A stretch of DNA of 64,000 nucleotides, taken from contig JAVSML010000029.1 in NCBI GenBank assembly GCA_038503035.1, positions 1,387,799 through 1,451,798 of the forward strand, given 5' to 3'. Positions within the stretch are counted from its first letter, which is position 1. Each line of letters opens with the position of its first letter. A model generated the notes under the pieces. It made no database searches, was not told where the DNA came from, and saw only the letters and a program-made list of their open reading frames with translations. The DNA is from Crocodylus rhombifer. Lineage: Eukaryota; Chordata; Crocodylia; Crocodylidae. Positions 15,401 through 27,400 of this stretch are shown in pieces. The position numbers and the translations under genes were made by a program.

Positions 15401-18400
15401 CCAGAGTGTGTGTATAGGGCATACTGGGGGCAGAAAGCAACAGCACAAATATGAGACACTGCTATTTGTGCCATGGGAAATGCAGACCCCTGCACATGTG
15501 TGCTCATCTGGATGCACCCTAACTAAGCAAAATACATGAAGGGGAAAAAACTGTTTCTCTCTAATCTCTTTCAACAATCATAATTTCAGGGGAGCCTTAG
15601 GTAATACTAATTAAAAAAAAGTTCAGACAAAGTATAATTATAAAGTTGATGGTGCCCCTTTTACTTTAAAATTTACATCAGAACCAGAAAATAAGATGCA
15701 ATAATGCAGGTCCCGGCATTATTGTGCAAAATAATTCATAAAGTCTAATTTATAAGATTCTGTAGGGCCAACAATATTAAAATGTGAAAATCTAATGTGA
15801 CACAATATGCATTTCTTTTTAATATGAATATTTTAGCTACTAAAAAAATGAAATTTAAAGCCAGATTAAAAGTCTCATAACAATAGAAAGCCAATATAAA
15901 GATTTTAATTACTTACAGTTCAATCAGAGAATCTAAGTCACTGAAGACATCCCTGGGCAGAGCTTTAAGTTGGTTGTTGGCCAAAGAACTAGAAAAGAAA
16001 GTTAGAACTCAACCTAATTATCATCTTGACTCCTACCCAATCTAATATCACATAAATAAAGCTAATGATTTGACAAGCCGAGCACTGATGGTAACTGCTA
16101 GAATCAAGAATGAGTTAAGTACTCAGCATGCTGTGGTTTGTGAAACTTTGTTATTGCCCAAGGACACAAATTGAAGCTTACTAGAAACAAAAGAGAAATA
16201 AGCCAAACTATTTCCATCACCACCAAGGTGGAATGAAACAATGAAGCAAACAAGTAGTAAATTGCTGAGAAGAAATTGAATGTTAATCCTTCTCTAATAC
16301 ATAATATCTAATGTGTTAATGAGAACTCTTTTAGTGAGCAAAGATTGCATGGTCAGGTCCTAAGTGATTTGAGCATGTGTGTAAGACAGGTTAAAATTCT
16401 GTAGCACTACCAGAACAGTGATCATTTGTAAAGGACATGTATTGCTATTCACATTTGTTAATGGTCCAAGTTAGTTGACATACAGAGATTAAGATGGAAA
16501 TGTCTTACGCAGCATGAAAACCAGTTATCTTCAAAAACATTTGGACTCTCAACATTAACAGTAAAAGCAATTACAGACGTGCCTTAAGCACAAGTCTTGG
16601 AATACCCAGCTTTATTCAAGTATAAATGATTTGTAGTAAGTGTTAAACGACTTACAGATGAGTCAGATCACGAAGGCCACGGAATGCATTTCTTGAAATG
16701 GTTTCTATTTTGTTTCCTTCAATAAATCTATATAGAAAATAAAGATTTTTTTGGAATACCTAAAATTAACAATATTACTATTGTTTTAACCTGGAGCTTC
16801 CTAACCTCATAGGTGCTTTCATGGATTCTTTTGTGCCTGAAGCAGGAGAAATCTCAGGCTAGCTACTCACATTCCCCCTTTTCCCCCCTTATGAACAAAC
16901 TGCAAGCAAGAAAACAGGTATTAGATAGAATGAGAGAGAGAATGCAAGTGAAAGAAGTGGAAGAAGAAGAAGAAAAAAAGATCACAGGCAATAAGCACAC
17001 ACTTATTCAGCATTTCCTAAATAGCTAATCATCACCTCTGGAGCCTGTTGGCTACAGAAAGCCAAGAAGAGAATGGTCTCCATGGCCCTTTGCAGTGCCA
17101 TTTGGGAACTCAAGTATTGTAAGGAAAGATAGGCAGGGGTGTTAGAATCTTCTGAAGTGAACATTAGTATGAAGTCCAGTTTTTGTCTCATAAGTTCATG
17201 TAATTTTTATTTTCATGGCTTTTTAAATGCATATGGTGCTTCACAGAACATGTGGAGGCAGATCTTCTGCCCAGAGCTAGTTATGGTCTAATGACTTGTC
17301 TACCCAGAGAAGTTCACACAAACCTGAGACACACTAACAGCTATATATTAGATGTTACTCTGAAGCCATGTCAGTAGTACCTGCTGTATTTCTCCAGATA
17401 TCATCAGTTATTAGTCTTTGCTTTCTTATGAGCAGATAGATCTGAGAACCTTGCCTTTTATTCAGCATTGCTTGCCATCCCAGTAGTTTTTATTACAATA
17501 TTTCATCTCAAGGACTTCAATTCTCCCCAGAGGGCCAGGAGATCCATTCCCTATGCAGCAGGTACACAAGCCATAGCACAGTACTGTAGTGTAATACAGC
17601 TAGGTAGGTGCTGAATCCAGGAATGTACAGCTGGTTGCACACCAGCATTTAAAAAAAGGAGGTGACATTTGTTCACCATGATCCAAGAGGGCACACAGGA
17701 AAAAAGTCCAGTCAACCCTGATGGGGTGCAGACCAGTGCAGGATGGCAAATGGAGGTCAGTCAAGGTATTGCATAGTAAAATGCTCCCACATGGCATGAG
17801 TATCTGTTAGCTTAATCAACTTTCAAGACGCAAAATACAGAATATGCACTATCTTACTATTTAAATACATACTAACAATTCTGCTGTCTTAGTGCAGGTA
17901 TTTTCAACAGTCAGCGACTTAACTTAATGTCAAGTAAATTCCCCTGGGTAAGAGAGACTTAAGAACAAGACGAACAGAGGAAACAGCAGCGCAGGTAAGG
18001 AATTGGAAAGGGATACAAAAACAGTGAGAACAATTAAGATTAACCAACCTACAACATTTTAACATCTGATCCAAGGTCCTTAAAATTAGTGATGTGGTCA
18101 TCACTAACAGTAACCTGGGAAATTGCACCCTGTTCCTCTAAGACCACACAATTGGAGTAAAAGAAGTGTTATAGAAATAATGTTGGGTTTGAGCTTACAC
18201 ACCAAACTCACTTGCCTGGAATTAATCTAATTGTTCTTGCATTTTCATCATCTGTTTAGGTTCTCATACGGTGCCCATCACTGTAGTAGTCTGTGTCTTA
18301 ATGATGGGAAACCCATTATATAGCCAGGGCACAGGAAAACATTCTGCCCATGTGAAAACAGCAGGATTTGCATGGTAATATATTTTACTGGATCAACTAG

Positions 18401-21400
18401 ATACAGCATGTCATTATAACAAATCCCCATGATACTAGGAGAGAAGTTCATTAAAAATGGGTATTTTCTATAATAGGGTTAGCCAATTTTCTGCATCATA
18501 GTACTGAATTGCTCTTGAAATTGCTAGAAGTGGGAGTTTATTATAGACAGGGCTTATTATAATGAGCTTATATTGCGTTTGGGAGAGATGTTAAACAGAT
18601 TTTCAGGTACAAAATGCCCTTCCTCAAGTTTGACCTCAAGCAGCACATTTAGTTGTGCCCAAAAGCTTATCTAACATCTCTTTGAGTCAACTAGTTCAGG
18701 GGTGCTCAACCTCCAGTTCACGGGCCAAATGAGGCTCATAAACCTATCATATCTGGCCACTGGAGCTCCCCATGCATGGATCAGGAAATCTGGCAGTGGA
18801 GAAGCAGTGACCATTATTATTTCCCCTCTCCCCACTGCCAAATTCCCAGACCCCAAGCCCCAAGCAGTGTGAGCTGGGCTGGGCTGGGCCAGGCTGCAAC
18901 CCTTTCCCCTGTGGGGCTGGGCCACACTTCCCTCACTTCTGGGTTGAGGCTGGGACACACCTCCTTCCCTCTCTGGGGGGCCAGTTTGGGGCCTGGCCAT
19001 GCCCCCCTGTCTGCAGGGCTGGGTCATGCCTCCCTCCCTCTCTTTGGGCTGGCTGGATTCTGGCCATGCCTCCATCCCCCAATGAGCTTGTCCATACTCC
19101 TTCCCACCCACTGGGGCTGGGCTATGCCCCCTTTCCTCCCTGTGGGCCCAGGTTGAGACCTGACCCCCCACACCCTCCCCTCTGCTGGAGCAAGGTCACA
19201 TCCCTTTCCCTCTCCATGGGACCAGGACAAGCTCTATCCCTTGAGGAGCTATGATGGGGCCTGCCTAGTGCCTACTTCCTGCCCTTCTCTATGTGGCCAG
19301 ATGGTACCTGCTGTGCCTGCTGCCCACTTAAGGGAGAAACCTAATCACTGAATCCTGTCTTGAAGTAATTTTTCAGTAGGGATGCACCTATCAATGCTAC
19401 TCAGTAATGACTGAAAATATGTAATCTAGTCTTTTTTTGGAGCACATTAATATTATAAACACTAAATATTAATCCATAGATTAATATTTCAGTTATTTTA
19501 GAAATGTTTATGTGCACACTGTTTGTACCAGAGGCGCTCTAGAGCTATTTTGGCCATCTGCTTTTGTTGTCCTCCTCCTTAATCTCTTCTTTTGTACACA
19601 GAGAAACTATTTCTTTCCCATTTGTCACAGGGTTTCCTTATTCTGTATTGTGGCTTGGTTATTGATATCTGAGAGAAACTAAATTACTGTAGTAATAATT
19701 ATGCTTAATGGAGGACATATAGGTGTGTAGATTCAATTCACATAAGGTGGAGGTGAGGTTTCTTGGTAGGAAGAAACATTCTGAGGAATTGGCAGAGACA
19801 ATGACCACAGCCTCAGCTGCCTGGCAGTTGCTCGCTGGGGCAGAATTGGGGTCTTACAGAACTTATCTCTGTTTCTTGGTTTCTAGTAATCAACTGTGGA
19901 CCAAAATGCTGCCTTTTATCAATGGACTAAGACAGTGGTTTTCAGCCTTTTTGATTTGCAGACCCCTAAAAAAAATTCAAATGGAGGTACAGACCCCTTT
20001 GGAAATTTCAAATGGATATGTGGACCCCTTTGCATTGTGTGTGTGGGTATTCACATACTTTTCATTGATTATAGTCATCTTATGTGGACCCATTAGGCAG
20101 AGCTTGTAGACCCCCGGGGGTCTGCAGCCCACAGGATGAAAACCACTGGATTAAGAGACCAAGTCTTTTTCTTTTAAAAGTAGACCTGACTACAGTTATC
20201 CCTGCATATCTCTGTGTCTATCACTAAAAACATGAGCTGTACCTTGGATTCCTCATGAGCACCTTTTGCATATTTAAAGCAATCTGCACCATGCTAAGAT
20301 GTGAAGCTTTTCAAGCTCTTTCCTTCCCCAAGTATTTTACATTTTACCTGCAGCACTGATGAATGTGCAGACAGCCCTTGTCATCACTGAAAAGTCCAGG
20401 GCAGCACAATCATGGATTGTAGCATATGCTGTTTACTATATAATGTACTAAATTCCTACTCTGTTAATTTTAAGGCTGACTGGTTCTCTATGACAAAGTA
20501 TTAGTTCTTTCCAAACTGGTATCATCAATTGCCTTCAGAGTTGCAAAGATACTAGCAAGGTTTAGTGCTTGTAACACTACTTCTTTCTTTAGGCAGGAAT
20601 ATAATGGTAAGAATCTATACCAGAGAAAGGTTGTCATTCAGCTCTTAAAAATAACTGAAGAGGTATATCTTTTATCCAGAATGTGGTCTGCTGATTTCCG
20701 ATAAGAAAGCCGATGAAACTTGAAAAATTCCTTTGAATATGAATTGAGAAGAATTTGGTAACAGCATTAATATAAAGAGAAAGAAGGGCATATGGGTACA
20801 TTGGAGATAAGCAAGGACAAATAAGTCAGAAATAAAGGGAAGAAGTAAACTATGTTAAGAGGGCAGGGCAGGGTGCCACCTTAGTGACTAACTCATTCAG
20901 AAAGGTATACACTTTCTTAGGTAACAGCACCCTACTTTGTCAGATGCTATGAATGGATAGAGTACAGGGGTACTAAACAGAAAGTAATGAAGAATGAATG
21001 AAAAAAACCCAGCTCTGGATGACAGAGGATACTGTGGCCAGTGTGGGCAGTCACCCTGGCATGCTGTGCTTCACCTGCTAGGTGTTATCAGCAAATAATG
21101 AAGCATTTATTGAGTCTCCAAAACTCAACACAAACTGAGCTGGCCTGCAAATCTAGCACCAGTTCTTGCTCAGCAGCACCATTTCAGTGCACTGTGTTTT
21201 TTCAGAGTCTCGCCACATTCAAATACATTTCACATATACTCTGAAACCACTGGAAAAAAATTGTAGGCAGCTGTACAAGACTTTTGCCCAGGAAATGGGA
21301 CATAAATCCCTCCATTCTCCTTGCCCCTAATAATCACAGTAAAGACTGTTTCTCCAAGGCAGGAGAGTCTTGGCAACTCATTGAACCATTTGATTCATAA

Positions 21401-24400
21401 AACACTAGTGAATACATAAAATATAGAACTCACAGGTATTCTAGATGGAAAAGACCAGCAAAGGCATCATCTCGTATGACGGTAAAGGAGTTAGAGTTCA
21501 GCAAGCTGAAAATGGAGAGAGATATTAGGAAAGCTATTAAAACCTGGCACACAGGATAATGCCAGTTCTGTTTATTGACCATGACCAGACTAATCTTACT
21601 GACTCAGATCCAGATTGTCCCGTCAGTGAAGCACGCATAAAATATTATGGAGTGTCCTGTAAAAAAAAAAGAACTATAATGACCCCATTTAATGTTTCCT
21701 ACTCTTTCAAAAAGATGCTGCATGTATCATCCGCCTTGGTTGAATGAACCTAGACCTAGATCTTCTGGTTTTATAAAGCTACTTCATGCCATATAGTTAT
21801 GCAAAGTTGTTCTGAAGGGGCCAGAGATAATCAGTGGAGATTTCCAACTGTGTGGAGAGAGAGAGACTCCCAGCACAAATCTGATGGTGTTGGCTCTATC
21901 ACACACTACGCAGGCTCCCTCAGGAACCTTAGGTTGAGTTAGTGATGCATGGGAGCCCTTCTAACTTGTGCTGTGAGAAGTTGGGGAGCAGAAAGGTAAA
22001 ACCAGTTGCCAGCAAAATCCCTTTTCCAATGTGTCTGAGCTTTGGGATGAAGAATCTGCCCTGTTATGCTTACAAATCACACGCAAGGAAGAGAAAAATA
22101 TTCTCTTTTTTATTCCATTGATCGAATGAACAGGAAACCCCACTCAAAGGAAATAACAATTCCAAAAGCTCACCAGGGCTCTCAGCTCTAAGTGAATATG
22201 TCTGCATTAATCACTTATTATAACCACTTATTAATCTTCCCTTTGTACTGTTTTGGGCATTTTACTAAAATTAATTTGGAAAGCTAATGAACATGAAATG
22301 CAAACTTTCCCTATGATCCTGGGCTATTATGCTAATTCTAGACAAATACTCTTTAAATTATCCCAGAGAAATCTGAGAAAGATTCAAATTGCAATTAAAA
22401 ATAAATCCTTCTATTTCTATTTTAGCTTGATTCCCACCACATGAGATACAATACCAAAGACTACAAATATTCAGTTAATAATTTAAGCTATGTCTCCTGT
22501 ATTACTTAGTTTCTCACAATTACAGTATACAGTCAGAAAAAAATTGTCACAAGGCCAAGAAAAGTGGCTGGGGATTGCAGTGAAATGCCCTTGCCAATTC
22601 TCATCTCCCCAGTAAAATCAGCCAGCTAACCAAGCCACAGCACTTCCTTCTCCCCATGTAGATAGTCTGTCATACCTACCCGATTGCTGCTGGCAATCCC
22701 AGCACTGAAAATAAATGGGTTCCCCTCTCTACTCTGACTCCCTGCCTCTTCTCTCCCTCCTAATAAGAAGCAGCTGTTCCAGCTGTCAAAGCTCCTATTT
22801 TCCCTCCACTTTGGACCCTGGGTCATAGACATCTCTTCCTTTCACACGTTGGCCTTCAACAGGGTACAGACCCATAACTTGCCAGCTCCTCGAAATGACA
22901 GGCAGACCAGGTCCTCCCTCCCCTTGTCTCATCTTTCCATGTGTGAGCTCCTCAGGTTGCTCTTGAAGTGTAAGGAACTAGGCACTGTGCTGAGCTTATG
23001 ATCAAATTTTCTTTGCCCCAAGATGTCTGATAAGGCACCTGGTGAGCATGCACTGACCTTAGCTCTGCTCTACACTCTTAATAAAGGGAGGAAGCCACCA
23101 GCTTTGCCTTCTCCTGCCTTCGACCTGTCTATAGCAGAAAAATGCTGTATGTTAGAAAACATGTCACCTTATACAATGTTAAACTTGTTTACACTTGCCT
23201 GCACCACTTCTCTCAGCACAGACAAAACCAGTGCTATTTTAGAGGGTAGTAACTGGTTAGTTACCATGTTTTCTAATTCAAGGCATTTAGAAGCCATTAA
23301 TATAAGTGAAAGTTCCTGTCAAACTGCTCCATAGTCTCCCTTTCCTGACTGTACTGCATGGTACCACATGGACTTTACTCCATGGTACCATGGTCCTCAT
23401 TCCTCATTTCTTTCTTCCACTCTCTAGAGCTCTCTCTATTGCGCTGCTAGAAAGAAGGCAGAAGCATTGGGGGGCATAAAGGCATCTGACACAGTTGTGT
23501 TTATCCAAAAAAGAAAGGAGACTTAACAGAGACCTGTTACCTCCTCTTTACATGGTGCCACTGGAAAGCATGGGCACACAGACTAGTTACCACAAGGCAG
23601 AAGGGTAGCTGCTCCACAATAAGATACCATCGCTTGATCAGGGGGCAGCAGTTTCTGTACCTCATCTGATAAATGTTTTAATACTAGAGAGATGCAGGGC
23701 AGTGCTTGTGTTCATATACTGATATGCCAAAATAAATTCAAGAGGCTCATCTTTATTGAGATAAAACCCTAGCATCCACCTTCTGTGATCTAGGTCACTG
23801 ACTGTGAGTCCCCAGCAGTGGAATATATATGGACAAGTACTCAGAGAGAAGAAGCAGTTATTTATCCTGGGGAGGAAGAACCAACACCATACCTACAGGC
23901 TGGGGAACTCCTTTCTCATCAGTACAGAGGCAGAAAAGGATCTTGGAGTCATCATTGATGCCAAAATGAACATGGGCCGGCAGTGTGGGGATGCAGTCAG
24001 GAAGGCCAACCACACCTTGTCATGCATCCTCAGATGCATCTCGAGCAGGTCCAAGGAGGTGATCCTCCCCCTCTATGCGGCACTGGTCAGGCTGCAGCTG
24101 GAGTACTGCGTCCAGTTCTGGGCGCCACACTTCAAGAGGGATGTCGACAGCATGGAGAGGGTCCAGAGGAGGCCACTCGCATGATCAGGGGACAGCAGGA
24201 CAGGCCCTATGAGGAGAGGCTATGGGACCTGAACCTGTTCAGCCTCCACAAGAGAAGGCTGAGGGAGGATCTAGTGGCCTGTTACAAACTAGTCAGAGGG
24301 GACCAGCAGGCATTGGGGGAGTCCCCGTTCCCCTGAGCACTACCAGGAGTGACTAGAAATAACGGTCACAAGCTGGCAGAGGGGAGATTCGGACTAGACA

Positions 24401-27400
24401 CCAGGAAACGCTACTTCACTGTCAGGGCAGCTAGGATCTGGAACCAACTTCCAAGAGAAGTGGTGCTGGCTCCTACCCTGCGGGTCTTTAAGAGGAGGTT
24501 AGATGAACACCTTGCTGGGGTCGTTTGACCCCAGTACTCTTTCCTGTCATGACAGGGGGTCGGACTTGATGATCTGCTCGGGTCCCTTCCAACCCTATCG
24601 ACTATGAAACTGTGAAACTATAAAAGCATGCCTGTGACAAATACCACAGAGCACCTAATAGTCCCCATCCTACACAATTTATCAAGAGGTAACTAGTTGG
24701 TGAGCATATACCCACAGGTAACTACAGTTTCAACTGATCTATTTATGGTGGGTTTTTCGCTTTCATTCCTATAGTGACTTACAGTCTCCTAACATAGGGG
24801 TTTTCAAGCAGGGGTATGCATTTCAACCAGGGGTATGCATTGGGGACACCTCCCCTCTCCTCCCTCCCAGGTCACTGATTGCTGAGGGACTCCTTCCTTC
24901 TCAACCAGCAGCCGAGGGTACACTGACCCAAAAAGGTTGAAAACCCCTGTCCTAACATATTTACCCTATTATACCTCTCTGTGACTGGGATAAAGAATTT
25001 ATTTATTTGTTTGTTTATTTTCACTGAGATGGGGCACTGAGGTACAGAGAGCATATCTGCACTGCTGGCAGGAAGTGTGGCTACAGCACAGGCATACCGG
25101 AGTGAACCAGGTGAAAAGCACGGTGGCCTGCATGTCAGTGTTGACTAGCCAACTGAGTGAGCACTACAGGTCCCCACTGGGCTTGTCCACTTCACTTCTA
25201 TCACCATTCAAGCCAGCTACACTGAAGATAGCTGGGGTATGTCTAGTTGTACTACAAACGGACTCCCAATCCCAGTGGAGACATTCCCTGAGTGACTTGC
25301 ATGAGGTAACACAGGAAGCTACACTTCCCAGCCCTTAGGGAGACCACCCTTCCCACAAAACAGTCAGCACTTCGGTGGAATTTGGACCTACAAATTCCCC
25401 TCTCCAATGCATATAGATGATCTGGACTCCAATGATCTGTTCTCCTTCCATGTGCACTTAAGTCACCCCCTGATACCAATAAATCTCACCATGTTAATGA
25501 CAGATTCGTTAGCATAGGAGGAACACAGTGCTGGAGTCCCATTGATCATGTGACTCCAAGAGGGGCTGATGCCCTAAACCTTTTTACTATTTTTTTTTAA
25601 AATATAATTTGTGTCCAAGGCCAAATTAGCCAAAACTAATTCCAAAGCCAAGATTCCAGGACCATAAGTGGCCCTAATACCGGCAAACATCCTTCACCTG
25701 CACCTGGGGCTTCAGATGTTTCCAAAACCTTCGGCAGGCATCCTACTTGCAGGCCCAAGCCTTGGGATTTGGATGCCCCTGAGTTTTGCTTGCCTAAGGC
25801 CCTAAGGCCTTTGGAGGTTGCAAGCAAGGGAGGAGACTCTCATTTCCATAAAGTGGGCTCAAAGCCACTACACCTTGGCAGGTACTGAACCACACTAGAA
25901 GAGCAGTTCTTCTACGAAGCAGTTCAGGAAAACTGCCTTCTTGGACACAGATACATGGTATTTCCCCTGCCAGGTTAAGAGGCCACTATGCTTGATCAGA
26001 GCTTTCAAGAGGCTGACCTTTTCACTATGGATTTTTAACTACAAAGAATTTAAAACATCAGTAAATTAACACCTATGGCAAATTCAGCCCTGGTGCACTG
26101 TAACATCCCTGAAGTTAATGGAGAGGATATAGGTTACCATGTTAGCTAGAGATGTGTTTTGTTCAGAAGTGCAATACTTACAGAAGCTGCAGAGAAGGCA
26201 GATGAGAAAACATTCTGTCCTTGATTTCAGAAAAGGTTCCATTCACCAGGCTCCTAACAGAAAAAAGTAGGAAAATCCAACAATTAAACAAAACTAATTC
26301 TCATCATCTCTTCTGTTAGCCAATATCCAGTACTCTCTCCCATTGGTTGGCCCACCCTCTTTTTATGAAAGTCCAATAAAATTAACCAATTGTCATGTTT
26401 AAAGCATGTCTAATCCTGTTCCTGCTCCTGCTTTCCTATGCTACACTTTGACACTGTAGCCCTTCTCACCGTATCCTCCATCAATCTTTAATAACATGTA
26501 CTTTCTGCCCCTTGGCAACCTCCCTCCAGAAAAAGACTGGGGGGAAGGGGAGGGTTGCTTTATCTGCCACTTGTGTTTTTGGATTTTTACAGACAAGAAT
26601 GAAGGGAGAAAAAAGGAGGATGAGGAAAGCACATGAGAAAAGAAAATGAGTATATGTGTTAAAAAGGATTAACCGAGACTGGAACTTAAAGACTCATGAG
26701 ATTTAAAAGTAGCATGAGTTAAAAACTCCATTTCCAGTTTCACTCACATTAGAAATGCAACGAACTCTCAGTCAAGTTCCAGAAGTCTGTGCAGCCTTTT
26801 CTCCCAATGTAGGAATGCCAGATAAACTAATTACCAGGGAGTAAATCTTTCTCTAATTCTACAGCACTTTAATATGGCCACTTGCCATCTCCCTAGGTAT
26901 TTCAGATTGACACCATGGTATGTACGGACAGACACACATACATTTTCATTCCTTTGCCTAACTGCTGTAAAACAGGATAATCAAGGATTCTCATTTTAAA
27001 AGCTCTTTCAGATTTAAAAAAAAAATCAAACTCCTTTGCAGCTGCCTGGCAGTGCAATACTTCAGCCATGGAAAACACTGCCACACACTAATTACACTGC
27101 CCATTACTGGGGTATGGACATCTGTCACGGAGACAGCTGGGAAGCTAAACCCCCAACTTAAGCAAAAGAAACACAAAGCACAAAGAAGGAAGGTGGGGAC
27201 CCCCTGCAAGCCTGCTGCTCAAGAGAGCTCTGGTGTATTAAGATTTAACTTACAAGGAGCTGATGTCGCTGGGAACGATTCGTGGCACACCAGGGGATCC
27301 CACACAAATAATGGATTCTTTGGTGCAGCTGCATGTGCCAGGGCATCGGACTGGTTTCTTCACCTGGGCACGCTGCAGTAGGCATGCTGCCGCCAGAACC

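Larger units (their letters stand above)
14247..15916. other. LGI2: LGI2 intron 5
   Basis: Contains a short CR1 3' end (14503-14592) and a TIR element (15032-15519). The remaining parts show no recognisable feature. Confidence 0.85.
16728..21433. other. LGI2: LGI2 intron 3
   Basis: Holds a GA-rich purine run near 16960, a GC-rich hAT-like element from 18697, a hAT MITE with target duplication (19933-20148) and a dispersed-repeat tail at 20858-20965. The stretches 17000-18690 and 20160-20850 show nothing I can identify. Confidence 0.85.
21506..26181. other. LGI2: LGI2 intron 2
   Basis: Contains a CR1 copy with RT coding remains (23845-24626) and a small hAT MITE with perfect target duplication (24795-24949). 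The intervals 21510-23840 and 24960-26180 hold no feature I can support. Confidence 0.85.

Noticed and set aside
15034..15507. 157-codon minus-strand frame in LGI2 intron 5
   Set aside because: It lies almost entirely inside the TIR element at 15032-15519 and shows no known domain.
18671..19171. 166-codon and 126-codon frames on opposite strands
   Set aside because: They arise from GC-rich degenerate repeats inside a hAT-like element; glycine, proline and arginine content reflects composition.
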